In this document: positions 1 through 9,936 of the stretch, in pieces
Layout of the letters: each line of letters starts with the position of its first letter
How positions within the stretch are numbered: position 1 is the first letter of the stretch
Assembly: GCA_016795505.1 (NCBI GenBank)
Contig: JAEUHH010000007.1
Span: forward strand, 29,968-93,967
Source of the DNA: Verrucomicrobiales bacterium
Lineage (GTDB): Bacteria > Verrucomicrobiota > Verrucomicrobiia > Verrucomicrobiales > DEV007
Direction of reading: 5' to 3'
Length of the DNA stretch: 64,000 nt
Notes under the pieces: model-generated
The model's database searches: none
What the model saw: only the letters and a program-made list of their open reading frames with translations
What the model was told of the DNA's origin: nothing
Position numbers and translations under genes: made by a program

Positions 1-23
1 TCAAACAGGGTCTGATCGGAATG
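1..23. repeat. 22-bp GATC/ACCCTGTT repeat, single copy (cut by window edge)
   Basis: The reverse complement reads CCGATCAGACCCTGTTTGA, the same core as the arrays near 10.67, 34.3, 42.9 and 59.4 kb. Further units may lie left of the window. Confidence 0.7.
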
Positions 24-136
24 CGCCGCTCGGGCAGCGCCCGCCCCGGCAGGATGAGCCGTCCGGCGGGCGTCCCGAACGCCACAGCCGGCTCGTCGAC
101 CGCGGGCAGCACGATGGTGACGGCATCGGTGGACAT
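1..136 (-). CDS. Possible start of a gene running off the left edge (unknown)
   Basis: An open frame starts at an ATG six bases beyond the stop of the OppF-like ATPase and stays open for 45 codons to the window edge. It begins MSTDAVTIVLPAVDEP and recalls no family I know. Its last visible codons lie inside a copy of the 22-bp GATC/ACCCTGTT repeat (IPIRPCL), so the frame may be a short spurious ORF ending in the repeat or the 5' end of a real gene transcribed with the transporter operon. The position and tight spacing favour a gene; the repeat argues against. Confidence 0.3.
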   Translation of the reverse strand, partial: MSTDAVTIVLPAVDEPAVAFGTPAGRLILPGRALPERRIPIRPCL

Positions 137-142
137 GGCATC

Positions 143-1114
143 TCAGGTGCAACAGGGGCACGGCTGCACCCAGTGGCCGGGCGCCACCTCCTGGAGGGTC
201 AGGTCCATGCCCACGCTCTCCCGCCACTTCGGATGTCCCATGCGGTGGCCGAAGGCACAGCCCTCCGGAGGATTGATCGGCGAGGGCACATCGCCCTCCA
301 GCGGCCGCCGGTCGCGCCGGACCTGGGGATCGGGCACCGGGATGGCGGCGATCAGCGCCTTGGTGTAGGCGTGTCGGGGATTTTGGTAAATGGCATCGGC
401 GTCGGCCATTTCCACGATTTTGCCGAGATACATGATCGCCACCCGGTCCGAGACATGCTTCACGACCGCGAGATCGTGGGCGATGAAGAGGTAGCTCAGG
501 CCGCGCTCCTCCTGCAACTCCATCAGCAGATTCAGCACCTGGCTTTGCACGGATACATCGAGCGCGGAGACCGGCTCATCGCAGAAAATCAGCTTCGGGT
601 TCAGGGCAATGGCCCGGGCGATGCCGATGCGCTGCCGCTGGCCACCGGAAAACTCGAACGGGAATCGGCTGCCCATCTCCTCGGAAAGCCCGACCCGCTC
701 GAGCAATTCGGCGACCCGTTTGCGACGCTCGCCGCTGGTGCCGATTTTCTGGATTACGAGGGGCTCCTCGACAATGTCGCGCACCGAGTGACGGGGATTC
801 AGCGAATCGGCCGGGTCCTGAAAGATCATCTGCAGGTTGCGCCGGAGAGGTTTCAGGGCGTGCTGGCCGATCCGGGTGATGTCGCGCCCCTCGAACTCGA
901 TGCGCCCCCCGGTCGGAGTGAGCAGGCGGGACGCGGCTTTGGCCAGCGTCGATTTGCCACAGCCCGATTCACCCACCAGACCAACGGTCTCGCCCTCTCC
1001 AACGGTGAGGGAGACGCCATCGACTGCCTTGCAGGCGCCCACGGGACGCAGGAAGACACCGCCCTTCACCGGGAAGTGGACCTTGAGGTTTTCGATCTTC
1101 AGAATGGGATTCAT
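143..1114 (-). CDS. Peptide ABC transporter ATP-binding protein (OppF/DppF type)
   Basis: Cytoplasmic ATPase of 323 aa that would power peptide import with the partner ATPase and the Yej-like permeases upstream. The Walker A motif GESGCGKS, the signature FSGGQRQR and Walker B LIFCDEP are intact, and the OppD/F C-terminal extension is present. The usual Cys cluster of that extension is incomplete: [12 protein letters not shown] keeps the first Cys but lacks the next ones, while the final CPC is kept. The start at 1114 ([11 protein letters not shown]) is preferred to a frame opening 57 bases upstream because it overlaps the TGA of the preceding gene as ATGA, typical of translational coupling. 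In E. coli the two ATPase halves are fused in YejF; here they are separate. Confidence 0.93.
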   Translation of the reverse strand: MNPILKIENLKVHFPVKGGVFLRPVGACKAVDGVSLTVGEGETVGLVGESGCGKSTLAKAASRLLTPTGGRIEFEGRDITRIGQHALKPLRRNLQMIFQDPADSLNPRHSVRDIVEEPLVIQKIGTSGERRKRVAELLERVGLSEEMGSRFPFEFSGGQRQRIGIARAIALNPKLIFCDEPVSALDVSVQSQVLNLLMELQEERGLSYLFIAHDLAVVKHVSDRVAIMYLGKIVEMADADAIYQNPRHAYTKALIAAIPVPDPQVRRDRRPLEGDVPSPINPPEGCAFGHRMGHPKWRESVGMDLTLQEVAPGHWVQPCPCCT

Positions 1115-2142
1115 CGTTCGGCTGTGGCATTGGCGAGCGCCTCGCGAAAACAGGGGCAGGCTTCCACCCAATGACCGGGGCGGAACTCGACCATCGGCGG
1201 GCGCTGGGCCAGCACGGTATCATCATGGGGATTCGAGCACCGCGGGGCGAAGCGGCAGCCGGCCGGCATGCGGCTCAGGGACGGCACCGTGCCCTCGATG
1301 GTGCGGAGTTTTTGTTTCCTCGGGTGATCGAGCCGGGGGATGGAGTCGAGCAGACCGCGCGTGTAGGGATGGGTGGGCGACCCGAACAACTCCAACACCG
1401 GCGCCTGCTCGACGACGCGGCCGGCATACATCACGACCACGTCGTCGCAGTTCTCGGCAATCACCCCGAGATCGTGGGTGATCAGGATCACGGCCATGCC
1501 CATTTCGGCCTGGAGCTCCTCGATCAGGGCGAGGATCTGCGCCTGCACGGTGACATCGAGAGCGGTGGTCGGCTCGTCGGCGATGAGCAGCTTGGGACGG
1601 TTGATCAGGGCCATGGCGATCATGACACGCTGCCTCATGCCGCCGGACAACTGGTGGGGGTATTCGCCCACGCGGATCTCCGGCGAGGGAATGCGCACCC
1701 GTTTCAGCATTTCGACCGCCTGCTCCAGCGCCTCGGCGGGGCTGATCTTTTGGTGCAGCAGCACCGCCTCGGTCAGTTGGCGGCCGATGCTGTGCACGGG
1801 ATTGAGCGCCGTCATGGGCTCCTGGAAGATCATGCCGATCTCTCCGCCGCGCACCTGGTGCATCTCCTCGGGCCGCACCTTCAGCAGGTCGCGGCCATCG
1901 AACCAGACTTCTCCCGACCGGATCCGGCCCATCGGCTGGGGCAGCAGGCGGATCAGACTCAGGGCGGACACGCTTTTCCCGCAGCCGGACTCGCCCACGA
2001 TGCCGAGCGTCTTGCCCCGATGCAGGGAAAAATCGACATCATCCACCGCCACGAGCGGGCCGGACTCGGTGTCAAAGGCGACCGACAGGTCCGTGACCTT
2101 CAGCAGGATATCGTCGTCGCGGTTGCCAGTCTCCGGCGTCAT
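1111..2142 (-). CDS. Peptide ABC transporter ATP-binding protein (OppD/DppD type)
   Basis: ATPase of 343 aa, first half of the split ATPase pair. Walker A GESGCGKS near residue 53, signature LSGGMRQR, Walker B LLIADEP and the H-loop (ITHD) are present. The C-terminal oligopeptide/dipeptide extension carries CRFAPRC and a terminal CPC, the Cys arrangement that binds an Fe-S cluster in some OppD proteins (known of the family, not shown here). Its stop overlaps the start of the next ATPase by 4 bp, and its own start overlaps the stop of the binding protein by 4 bp, so the three genes are almost certainly co-translated. Confidence 0.95.
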   Translation of the reverse strand: MTPETGNRDDDILLKVTDLSVAFDTESGPLVAVDDVDFSLHRGKTLGIVGESGCGKSVSALSLIRLLPQPMGRIRSGEVWFDGRDLLKVRPEEMHQVRGGEIGMIFQEPMTALNPVHSIGRQLTEAVLLHQKISPAEALEQAVEMLKRVRIPSPEIRVGEYPHQLSGGMRQRVMIAMALINRPKLLIADEPTTALDVTVQAQILALIEELQAEMGMAVILITHDLGVIAENCDDVVVMYAGRVVEQAPVLELFGSPTHPYTRGLLDSIPRLDHPRKQKLRTIEGTVPSLSRMPAGCRFAPRCSNPHDDTVLAQRPPMVEFRPGHWVEACPCFREALANATAER

Positions 2143-4067
2143 GGGATGCGGTGTTGATCGAAGATTTCAGTCGTTTCCGGGTAGGTGCGGCCTTCCCGCC
2201 TGGCGGCGAGGGTCTCCTCCTTCACCACCGGATCGATCCAGTGGACATGTGCCTCATCCGGCTCGGAACTGACGCGCACATTCAGAGTACCTTCGGGAAA
2301 CTTCAGCCAGCGCCAGTATCCGAAGCGGTAGTAATCGCGGTGGAACAGCGGCACCCAGGGGGCCATCTCGTGGAGCACTTCCTCGATGGCGTGGCAATGG
2401 CGCTCCATCTCCTCCTCGGACGTCGCGCGGCGGATGGCGGTGCTGTGTTCGTCGAGCCTGGGGTCGACGCTCACGGTGATGTTGTTGGTGTTCGGCTTGG
2501 GCGTCTTCGACCCCTCGTCGTAGGCATTCGACGAGTGGAAACCCTGATGATAGTCGGGATAGGGTGGCGTCACCCCCCAGCCCCAGAGACAGATCTGGTG
2601 CTTCTTATCCATCACCTTCTGGAAAAACGCGGTGCCATCAAGCGCCTCGATCTGGTACTCCAGCCCGGCTTTGGCGGCTTCCTCCTTCAGCCGCAGGAGG
2701 ATGCGGTTGGTCAGCGGATCCTGCTGGGTGCTGATGGTGACCGAAAGCCGCGTCCCATCCGGTTTCGCTAGGATGCCGTCGGAACCGCGCTGGGTGAAGC
2801 CGGCCTTGGCAAAGGACTCCCTCGCCTTGGCCACATCGTAGGGCCTCGCGATGATCGCCGGGTTGGTGAAGCGGCCGAAGCCTTCCGAGTAGCTGTTGGA
2901 GCGCTTGTAGTCGCCCCGGAAGTCGAACTCGATCAGCTTTTTCACATTGGTCGCGTGCTGTAGCCCGACGCGGATGTCCACATTGTCGAGCAGGGGCTGT
3001 GAGCAGTTGATGTAGAGCCCCCGGGGCACCCGCGGATAATCGTTAAAATAGACCGCCTTCTTCACATACCCGTCATGCACCGGCGGGATCTCGGTCTTCT
3101 CGTTCCAGAACCGCGGCTCGTTGAGGAGGAAGTAGTCGATCTCCCCGTTGCGGAACAACTCGAACTCCTTCTCCGAACTGCGCACCATCCGGTAACGGAT
3201 CTGGTCGGGATTGTAGCGGTTCTTGTAAAAGCGCCGATCCCGTGCCCACCAGTCCTTGACGCGGCTCAGGGTGACGAGGCGGCCCTTGCGGGTCTCCGTC
3301 TCGTCGATCACGTAGGCGCCGGTGACCGGCTTGACCCGCCACTGGTAGCGCTGGGGGAAATCCGGTCCGAATTCGCGGAAAAAATGCGACGGGCTCGGCA
3401 GGATCGTCGCGAAGTAGGGCGCTTTCGGTTTCGGCGTTGCCAGTGTGATGGCGATGGTGCGGTCGTCGTACTTCGTGATACTCTGGTACTCGGTCGTGTA
3501 GTACTGCTTGTAGAAGGGGGCGTTCGCGTAGTCTGATCGGAAAAGGTAGAATGTCATCAGACAGTCGTCCGCCGTGATTTTGACTCCGTCCGAGAAGGTC
3601 GCCTCGGGATCGATCCGAAAAAAGACGGTCTGATTGTCCGCAGTCACCGCCCACTCACTCGCGACCCCGGGGATCACCGCCATCGTCTCGGGATGCAAGC
3701 CGACCAGGGACACCTCGATGTTGTCGTAGAATTGTCCGCGGAAGCTGTGATTGCTGTCCGGCCCGAAGGTGCGGAAGGTCGGGGGAAAGGTGCTGATCGC
3801 CAGATTCATCACCCCGCCTTTGCGGGCCCGGTCATCGCCGATCTCGGGCTGGTCCATCCCGTTTTCCCACTTCAGGTCCGCCGGTATGTCGGCCGGCGTG
3901 GCGAACTTGAAAAACTCCGGATGCGCCTCGTAGTATGCCTTTACCTCGGCCGTGTTGTCATAGGGCCGCATTCCGGCAGGACCGCCGCAACCGGCCAGCA
4001 TCGCCGCCACCAGGGCTGTCGCCGGCCACCACCGCATGCGCTTTGACTGTGTTGCCTGCCGGTCCAT
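2139..4067 (-). CDS. yejA: Extracellular solute-binding protein family 5, YejA-like lipoprotein
   Basis: A 642-aa binding protein for the peptide transporter. The N-terminus has basic residues, a hydrophobic stretch and the lipobox LAGC near residue 27, so the mature protein should be a lipoprotein in the periplasm. The body has SBP_bac_5 features: a [21 protein letters not shown] segment, and length near the YejA family (about 600 aa). It is sandwiched between the YejE-like permease (3 bp upstream) and the OppD-like ATPase (4-bp overlap). An alternative start at the second Met ([10 protein letters not shown]) gives a more typical lipoprotein leader. E. coli YejABEF imports peptides and microcin C; substrate here is unknown. 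Confidence 0.9.
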   Translation of the reverse strand: MDRQATQSKRMRWWPATALVAAMLAGCGGPAGMRPYDNTAEVKAYYEAHPEFFKFATPADIPADLKWENGMDQPEIGDDRARKGGVMNLAISTFPPTFRTFGPDSNHSFRGQFYDNIEVSLVGLHPETMAVIPGVASEWAVTADNQTVFFRIDPEATFSDGVKITADDCLMTFYLFRSDYANAPFYKQYYTTEYQSITKYDDRTIAITLATPKPKAPYFATILPSPSHFFREFGPDFPQRYQWRVKPVTGAYVIDETETRKGRLVTLSRVKDWWARDRRFYKNRYNPDQIRYRMVRSSEKEFELFRNGEIDYFLLNEPRFWNEKTEIPPVHDGYVKKAVYFNDYPRVPRGLYINCSQPLLDNVDIRVGLQHATNVKKLIEFDFRGDYKRSNSYSEGFGRFTNPAIIARPYDVAKARESFAKAGFTQRGSDGILAKPDGTRLSVTISTQQDPLTNRILLRLKEEAAKAGLEYQIEALDGTAFFQKVMDKKHQICLWGWGVTPPYPDYHQGFHSSNAYDEGSKTPKPNTNNITVSVDPRLDEHSTAIRRATSEEEMERHCHAIEEVLHEMAPWVPLFHRDYYRFGYWRWLKFPEGTLNVRVSSEPDEAHVHWIDPVVKEETLAARREGRTYPETTEIFDQHRIP

Positions 4068-4070
4068 CAG

Positions 4071-5585
4071 TTACTTGTAGGTCGTAAATTTCTTCGGGTC
4101 GAATGCCTCGCGCACCGCCTCGCCCACGAAAGTCACCAGCACCAGCACGATGACCGTGCCGGCAAAGGCGCCGCTGACGATCCACGGGGCGCTGAGATTG
4201 TCCGCTCCCTCGCTGAGCAGACGGCCCCAACTGGGATACTCCAGCGGCAGGCCGAACCCGAGGTAGTCCAGTGCCGTCAGGCTGCCGATCACGGCAGTGA
4301 CAGAAAAGGGCAACAGAGTGACGACGATGGCGATGGTGTTGGGCAGGATGTGTTTGAAAATCACCCGGCCCGTCCCGGCTCCCATCAGGCGGGCGGCCGC
4401 GACATAGTCCCGTGCCTTCTCCCGGTAGGTCGCGGTTCTCAGGTAGTAGGTCATCCCGATCCAGGAAAAGAGGCAGAGCACCCCGACCAGCACCGGCATC
4501 GGGGGCCGCTCGATGACCGATGCGATGATGATCACCACGTAGAGAAACGGCAGATTCGACAGGATCTCGATGAACCGCTGCACCACGATGTCGAATTTGC
4601 CACCGAAGTATCCCATGGCACACCCCAGCGACACGCCGATGGCATAGGTCACGATGAGATAGATGACATTGGCCTGCAGGAGGATCTGCCAGCCGCCGAA
4701 CAGTTGGGCCAGAATGTCGTTTCCACCCGTGTCGGTGCCGAGGAAGTGCCTGTCCTCCCATGAGGGACGGACCGGCGGGTAGAGCACCACGGTGAGGGGG
4801 GACAGTTTTTCGCCATCGGCGCGCTCCAGGCCCGCGGCATCGACCGTCTCTCGACTGACTTCGGCTCCGGCCTTCCAGAGTCCCTTTTCTACCCGGTTGC
4901 CCTGGAGGTCCCACCCTTCCATCGGCCCGTCCTTGAGCCCTTTCCGGAATCGCCACTCCTGCCGCTTCATCTCGGGCGACGCTTCGAAAAAGATCGATGC
5001 CAGCCCCGAATAGGGACGGGACTGGCCCTCTTCGCGATAGAGCCCGTCCGCGCCCTGCACCAATCTGGCCACCTGCTCGGCATCGGAGTCCAGGGTCGGA
5101 TCCCAGGGCACCGGAGGCATCAACACCCATCCGCCGCCATCAGCGGCCAATCGCTGCTGCAAAGCCCGGTAGTCCGTCTCGCCATCACCCTCGCCTCCGA
5201 AGGTGCTGGCCGGAATCGGATCCGACAGCGCCGGGAAAAACCAGTGCCCGTCATACCGCACCACCAGCGCCCGCTTGCCGACCACGAGATTGTCCAGCAT
5301 CGCGAGCACCACCAGCGCCACCAGGAGCCACAGCGACACGTAGCCGCGCCGGATCGACCGGAACCGCGCCATCTGCCTCGCCGTCTGCGGGCTGAACTGG
5401 AAATCCCGCGGTCCGAAAATGGCCAGGGCCAGACCTGTCGCCGTCACCAGCCCGCAAACTGTCCATCCGAACCCCTCGCTGCCGGCAAAGAACCACTTCA
5501 GGGTGGGAAACCGGATCTCCAGCAGATGGAACAGCATCGCCAGCGCTCCGATGGCCGCGAGGCCGTATCCCAGTTTGCGAAACAT
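4071..5585 (-). CDS. yejE: Peptide ABC transporter permease, YejE-like, N-terminally extended
   Basis: Inner-membrane permease of 504 aa. The stretch RFRSIRRGYVSLW, the VRYDGHWFFP segment, the GTDTGGNDILAQL loop, the EAA-like loop near GAGTGRVIFKHILPN and the C-terminal GEAVREAFDPKKF are recognisably YejE. E. coli YejE is about 340 aa: this protein has about 75 extra residues at the N-terminus containing two more predicted membrane segments, and about 90 extra periplasmic residues before the transport domain. The start MFRKLGYG at 5585 is chosen because the longer frame upstream is only the antisense shadow of the YejB gene. Gap to yejB is 62 bp. Confidence 0.92.
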   Translation of the reverse strand: MFRKLGYGLAAIGALAMLFHLLEIRFPTLKWFFAGSEGFGWTVCGLVTATGLALAIFGPRDFQFSPQTARQMARFRSIRRGYVSLWLLVALVVLAMLDNLVVGKRALVVRYDGHWFFPALSDPIPASTFGGEGDGETDYRALQQRLAADGGGWVLMPPVPWDPTLDSDAEQVARLVQGADGLYREEGQSRPYSGLASIFFEASPEMKRQEWRFRKGLKDGPMEGWDLQGNRVEKGLWKAGAEVSRETVDAAGLERADGEKLSPLTVVLYPPVRPSWEDRHFLGTDTGGNDILAQLFGGWQILLQANVIYLIVTYAIGVSLGCAMGYFGGKFDIVVQRFIEILSNLPFLYVVIIIASVIERPPMPVLVGVLCLFSWIGMTYYLRTATYREKARDYVAAARLMGAGTGRVIFKHILPNTIAIVVTLLPFSVTAVIGSLTALDYLGFGLPLEYPSWGRLLSEGADNLSAPWIVSGAFAGTVIVLVLVTFVGEAVREAFDPKKFTTYK

Positions 5586-5647
5586 GCGTCTAGTCGTCTT
5601 GAAAGAGGGTGAAAAAAATGCTCGTCTTGTCCGACTGGCCGGCCGCG

Positions 5648-6955
5648 TCACTTGAAACTGACCCGAGGGTCGACCATCGCCACCAGAACATCCGACAGGA
5701 TATTGCCCAACAACATCAGCAAGGCGGCAAAGGACAGGGTCCCCATCACCACCGTGTAGTCGCGCTCCAGCACCGCGTTGTAGCTGAGCAGACCGAAGCC
5801 ATCGATGTCGAAAATCTTCTCGATCAGCAGCGAGCCTGACACGAACAGGGTGATATTCTGCCCGAACGTCGTCGCGATCGGGATGATCGAGTTGCGGAAG
5901 GCGTGCCGGAACACCGCGGTCCGGTAGGGCACGCCCTTCGCGGCAGCGGTCCTGACATAGTCGGCCGCCAGATTGTCCATCAGGTTGTTTTTCATCAACA
6001 TGGTGAGGAAGGCGAAGCTCCCCACCATGTAGCAGATCAGCGGCAGCACGCTGTGATGGACCAGATCCTTGATCTTGCCCCACCAACTCAGCGTATCAAA
6101 GTCCTCCCCGACGAAGTCCATGATCGGAAACCAGCCCAGCCGCGATCCGAGATACACCACCATCAGCGCTCCCAGAACGTAACCCGGTATCGCGTAGCCC
6201 ACGAAGACCAGGATAGACGACGCGGTGTCGAGCACGGTTCGGTGCTTGATCGCCTTCAAGATGCCCAGTGGGATGCAGACCGCGTAGGTGAGGATCAGAG
6301 TGATCACCCCGTAGTAGATCGAGACCGGGAAACGCTCCACCATCATCGACCAGACGGGTTCGTTGTAGCGCGTCGATTCGCCGAGGTAGCCTTGGAAGAC
6401 CCCGGCAAAGCGCGGCTGGAACAGGGCGACCCTGGGAAGGTGTTCGGCAGGCTCCTCCTGTCCGCGATTCAGACGCCGCCATTTCTCCCCCACTTCTTCG
6501 GCGGACTCCACCCGGACCTTCCAGCCTTCGATCACGGACGGGTCTCCTGTGATGACCTCCATCGCCCCGTCACCCGGGCGCGACACCCGCACCGTCGTCG
6601 TCGTGCCGGGAATGCTCACCTCCACCGTCTCCTGGGTGGCATCCGGAAAGCTCTCATGCACCCGGTTCAACTCCCGCGGCAACACACCAAGCCAGGTAAA
6701 GTAAGCCCGCACCGCCGACTGGTCGTAGCCATAGTAGGCCGCCAGCGCCTCCTTGGCCTGATCGTCGATGCCGGAGCCGCCCTTGCTCTCCCGCGCGCCG
6801 CGGACCGACTCCCCCCCCTGCCCGAGCGTACCCGCCATCAGAGCAGTCTCCAGGGGACCGCCGGGAGCAAACCGCGTCACCAGAAACACCAGCAGGGTCA
6901 GCCCGAACAGGGTGAGCGGCACCAGCAGGAGGCGTCGGATGAAGTAATCGCGCAT
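5648..6955 (-). CDS. yejB: Peptide ABC transporter permease, YejB-like with periplasmic insert
   Basis: First gene of the transporter operon, 435 aa. The start IRRLLLVPLTL, RFAPGGP, the YGYDQ motif, the EAA loop TAAAKGVPYRTAVFRHAFRN and the C-terminal DPRVSFK match YejB. E. coli YejB is about 364 aa; the surplus lies between residues of about 100 and 180 (a charged, beta-rich stretch with VEVSIPGTTTTV and EVGEKWRRLNRG) just after the first membrane segment, hence in the periplasm. Together with the extended YejE it suggests a shared extra periplasmic surface. A degenerate copy of the 22-bp repeat lies just upstream of the start. Confidence 0.93.
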   Translation of the reverse strand: MRDYFIRRLLLVPLTLFGLTLLVFLVTRFAPGGPLETALMAGTLGQGGESVRGARESKGGSGIDDQAKEALAAYYGYDQSAVRAYFTWLGVLPRELNRVHESFPDATQETVEVSIPGTTTTVRVSRPGDGAMEVITGDPSVIEGWKVRVESAEEVGEKWRRLNRGQEEPAEHLPRVALFQPRFAGVFQGYLGESTRYNEPVWSMMVERFPVSIYYGVITLILTYAVCIPLGILKAIKHRTVLDTASSILVFVGYAIPGYVLGALMVVYLGSRLGWFPIMDFVGEDFDTLSWWGKIKDLVHHSVLPLICYMVGSFAFLTMLMKNNLMDNLAADYVRTAAAKGVPYRTAVFRHAFRNSIIPIATTFGQNITLFVSGSLLIEKIFDIDGFGLLSYNAVLERDYTVVMGTLSFAALLMLLGNILSDVLVAMVDPRVSFK

Positions 6956-6979
6956 TCGGGACGGGATTCTGTCGGCTCA

Positions 6980-7002
6980 GCCCTGTTTGTTTGCCGATCG
7001 GG
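6980..7002. repeat. Degenerate single copy of the 22-bp GATC/ACCCTGTT repeat
   Basis: GCCCTGTTTGTTTGCCGATC resembles the first unit of the array at 34.3 kb at about 19 of 22 positions by hand alignment. It lies between yejB and the isomerase-like gene. Confidence 0.5.
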
Positions 7003-7050
7003 AAGAGGCACCGGTCCGACTGGCGCCTCCTAGCGATCGCCCTGCCGGAT

Positions 7051-7914
7051 TCACGGCTTCCACGCCTTCACGAAGTCGATGCACTGCTTCACCTCGGGGA
7101 GCGAATTTTCCCAATTGTGCTCGTATTCGATCGAGGCGGGACCCGAGAAACCCTGAGCCTTCAGTTCCGCCAGGATCGCCGGCATATCAGCCTCCCCTGT
7201 GCCGTAGGGCACATCGTGTACGCCCTTGCCGTAGCCGTTCAGGTCCTTCAGGTGGCTGCTCACGATGCGGCCTTTCAGGATCTTGAGACAATCCACCGGC
7301 TTCAGGCCCGAACGCATCCAGTGGCCCGTGTCGGCGCAGGCCCCGATGCGCGGGTCGCGGTCCTTCACCAGTTCCACGATGTAGTTGGGGTCCCAGACTT
7401 TGTAGTTCGGGTCGTTTTCCCGCTTCGGGTGGTTGTGAAAGCCCACCTGGATGTCGTATTCCTTCACCAGTTTCTCGGCGGTATCGAGCGCGTCGGTCGA
7501 TTCGGTGTTGATCACGCGGATACCCATCGTTTTGGCAAATTCGAAGACCTTGCGGCACTCCGCCTCATCCTTGCTCAGCCCCACCACGCCGTAGGCCACC
7601 GCGATCAGGCCGTGCTCAGCGAGCTTCGCCTTCACCTTGGCCAGCGTCTCCGGCGAGGCGTTGTGATCCAGCTTGGTGTCGGGCTCGGCCGGCGACAGCT
7701 TCTGGCCCGGATAGAATTCGATCACCTTGCCTCCCGCGGCGGCCGTTTTTTCGATCGCCTCAAAGGCCGAGAAACGATTGAACGTGTAGGCCTGGCAGCC
7801 GATCGCGATGCCGTTGATGCGGTGCTCGGCCGGAATCGGCTCGGCAGCGGAGGAAACGACGCCGGAAAGCAGGCTCAGTCCCAGCAACAGAGAGGTGTAA
7901 GTCAGGATTTTCAT
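7051..7914 (-). CDS. Secreted sugar phosphate isomerase/epimerase (TIM barrel)
   Basis: A 287-aa xylose-isomerase-like TIM-barrel protein (AP endonuclease family 2 fold). The start MKILTYTSLLLGLSLLSG at 7914 gives a Sec signal peptide ending near SSA-AEP. Barrel motifs include QAYTFNRFSAFEAIE at the first strand, VGFHNHPKR, GACADTGHWMRSG, SSHLKDL and IEYEHNW, where Asp, His and Glu residues typically bind a divalent metal. Such secreted isomerase-like proteins are numerous in PVC bacteria and usually lack an assigned substrate. It stands alone between the transporter operon and a GAF gene. Confidence 0.88.
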   Translation of the reverse strand: MKILTYTSLLLGLSLLSGVVSSAAEPIPAEHRINGIAIGCQAYTFNRFSAFEAIEKTAAAGGKVIEFYPGQKLSPAEPDTKLDHNASPETLAKVKAKLAEHGLIAVAYGVVGLSKDEAECRKVFEFAKTMGIRVINTESTDALDTAEKLVKEYDIQVGFHNHPKRENDPNYKVWDPNYIVELVKDRDPRIGACADTGHWMRSGLKPVDCLKILKGRIVSSHLKDLNGYGKGVHDVPYGTGEADMPAILAELKAQGFSGPASIEYEHNWENSLPEVKQCIDFVKAWKP

Positions 7915-8011
7915 GGATTTCAAAAACAGTCGCAATCGTAGCCGCTGGCCCCGCTCTCGCAAGCCCCGCCCGGACCGGAAATGCGCCGATCCCCGCCCAT
8001 CGGGGGCTGAT

Positions 8012-8470
8012 TCAGGCTGGCAACAGCCGCCCGGCAATCGCCCGGCCCAAGTCCATCAGCCGCGCCTTTTCCGCATCGGAAAAATCGTAGGGTTCCAGCT
8101 TTCCCACCCCCAGCGTGCCGCAGAGCCGGCTGCCATCCAGCACCGGCACCGCGAGCGAGCCCTGCACGTGGGTCTGTTTGGCACCCGGTTTCGCCACGCC
8201 CGAGGTGTCCGTCTGGAGGTTGCAAATCTCCACCGGTTCGAGCCGCTGAGCCGCCGTCCCGGCGATGCCCTTGCCGATCGGGATCGAGCCGATCACCGGC
8301 ATCAGGGCCTCCGGAATGCCCCGATGCGCCACCAATTTCAGGTGTTGGTCCGCTGGATCGAGCCGGTGCAGCGTTCCCGTCGTGCAGTCGAAGGCGGCGA
8401 TGGTGTCGTCGAGGAACCGGCTCCATTCCGCGGAGTCCGGCTGGGGGCTGAGGCTGGCGGCGGGATTCAT
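8012..8470 (-). CDS. GAF domain-containing protein
   Basis: A 152-aa cytoplasmic protein made of one GAF domain. Visible features are FDCTTGTLHRLDP (first strands), a central GKGIAGTAAQ loop, the HVQGSLAVPVLDGSRLCGTLGVGK core strands and the DFSDAEKARLMDLGRAIA terminal helix. This architecture without an output domain resembles free-standing GAF proteins such as fRMsr, but the Cys pattern of methionine-sulfoxide reductases is not convincing (single C near residue 28, one in CNLQTD, one in LCGT). The start at 8470 (MNPAASLSP) is preferred over a longer frame with no homology-like content. Ligand unknown. Confidence 0.78.
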   Translation of the reverse strand: MNPAASLSPQPDSAEWSRFLDDTIAAFDCTTGTLHRLDPADQHLKLVAHRGIPEALMPVIGSIPIGKGIAGTAAQRLEPVEICNLQTDTSGVAKPGAKQTHVQGSLAVPVLDGSRLCGTLGVGKLEPYDFSDAEKARLMDLGRAIAGRLLPA

Positions 8471-8585
8471 GGCCAAATCGGGTGAAATGCGGAGCAAAGA
8501 TCGATACAAACGAATACGAAAGCCCCTCGCAGGGGTCAAGACAGGCGCATTCCCATGAACGCGCCCCACGCCTCCGGCCGATCGC

Positions 8586-9626
8586 TCAAAGCGGGCGAAA
8601 GGCGCGCTTCTTCGGCTCCACCGGTCCCGGAGCGACCGGTGCCGGCGCCGTCTCCTGGTGACCAGCAGGGGAAATCTGTGCCGCTGCCAGTTCCATCGTC
8701 AGCGGGCGCACCTTGCGCACCACCGTCGGCTGACTGGCAGCCGGTGCCGGACTCGACACGGCGGCCGCAGCCACCGCCGGAGCCTGGGCCGGGCGGATCG
8801 CCGGCTCGGTCGTCGCCGGCATGGGCGGCGAAGTCGGCGCCGGCGCAGAGACAGGCGGCTTCGTCGGAGCCTGGGCCGGAGCAGTCGCCGCCACGACCGG
8901 ACCCGTGACCACCTCGGTCACGGGCGCAGGTACCGTAGCTGGAGTCGGAGCCGGCTTCGACTGCGGCGCTGGTTTTGGCTGCGGTGCTCGTTTCGGGGCA
9001 TCCGCGGCGGCCAAAGCCATCGACGGAGCGGACTTCGGCGACTCCGGAGCCGACGGCAAAGCCGGAGCCTTCGCCGGGGCCGGGTCGGGGGCCTTGGCCT
9101 TCTCCTGGGCGCGCTTGAACAGCGACCAGCCCCGCTCCCCGTCTTTCTGCTGATTGTCGATCGCCGCCAGCATCTGACGGACGTGCGCGTATTTGGTCCG
9201 GCCGGCGAGGATCTCCCGGCTTTTCTCAAAATCACCCATCTCCAGCACCTGGATATCCACATGCCGCACCCCCCAGTTGTTCATGGCCGACCGCGACGGC
9301 TTGTAGATGTCGATCGTCTCCGTGCCCACCAGCGCGCGGCCGTAGTCATCGACCACGAAGGTCGTGTCCATCCCCTCGATCTTGAATTTCGTCCCCAGCG
9401 GATACTTCGACCAATCCGCCGCCGCCGAGGAGTAGCCCTTTCCGTATCGCAGAGTCGTGCCCGCCGCCGTTTTGCGACCGTACTCGATGTGATCTGCCTC
9501 CGTGTGGGTGTAGGCCGTCGTCCTCACCTCATCGATGCGCTTCGACCCCAGGGAGAAAGGCTCCTTCGCCTGCCCGCTGACTGCCAAAACGCCCAAGATC
9601 ACTCCGGAGATCGCATGCCAATTCAT
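8586..9626 (-). CDS. 3D domain protein with Ala/Pro-rich tail
   Basis: A 346-aa exported protein. MNWHAISGVILGVLAVSGQA is a signal peptide; the globular part (residues about 25-170) carries a 3D domain (YPLGTKFKIEGMDTTFVVDDYGRALVGTETIDIY), the double-psi barrel type found in lytic transglycosylase MltA and Rpf-like proteins; the Asp residues of VDDYG and IDIY are the expected ones. The last about 150 residues are a low-complexity Ala/Pro/Lys linker with no fold. A role in peptidoglycan binding or cleavage is inferred from the family. The region upstream is strikingly AT-rich. An alternative start at 9665 (MENLLKYCK) would lie in that AT-rich segment and is less likely. Confidence 0.82.
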   Translation of the reverse strand: MNWHAISGVILGVLAVSGQAKEPFSLGSKRIDEVRTTAYTHTEADHIEYGRKTAAGTTLRYGKGYSSAAADWSKYPLGTKFKIEGMDTTFVVDDYGRALVGTETIDIYKPSRSAMNNWGVRHVDIQVLEMGDFEKSREILAGRTKYAHVRQMLAAIDNQQKDGERGWSLFKRAQEKAKAPDPAPAKAPALPSAPESPKSAPSMALAAADAPKRAPQPKPAPQSKPAPTPATVPAPVTEVVTGPVVAATAPAQAPTKPPVSAPAPTSPPMPATTEPAIRPAQAPAVAAAAVSSPAPAASQPTVVRKVRPLTMELAAAQISPAGHQETAPAPVAPGPVEPKKRAFRPL

Positions 9627-9705
9627 AAGTCCCGATATTTTACAATACTTAAGTAAATTTTCCATAAATTTCCGCAAATTTCTCAAAATTCCACCCTCTC
9701 TGCCG
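9627..9705 (-). promoter_or_regulatory. AT-rich promoter region with AAATTT palindromic words
   Basis: This stretch is far more AT-rich than the surroundings and precedes the 3D-domain gene. It contains AAATTT-CCGC-AAATTT (9666-9681), close to the perfect palindrome AAAATTTGCAAATTTT upstream of the serine hydrolase at 62.05 kb. No clean -35/-10 pair could be fixed. Confidence 0.45.
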
Positions 9706-9936
9706 CGCCCGACGACCAGCCCCTGAGCGCCGGCTCTGGCTATGAACCTCTTTGCAGCCACCCGCCGTCAGACCATCGGCAGACGGCTCTCACCATCCCC
9801 TCCCCTAGTCATCAGACTTGGGGAGGCCCCGACCGGCGATAGCGGCCAGAAACTCGAAACGACGGGAGAAATCCCGGCTGGACATCGCCTTCATCTTCTC
9901 CAACTTGGCTTCCCCCCGCCACCAATCTGCCCAGCC

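Noticed and set aside
5586..6086. N-terminal extension of YejE to 6086
   Set aside because: That frame is antisense-like filler inside yejB; the homology to YejE starts after MFRKLGYG.
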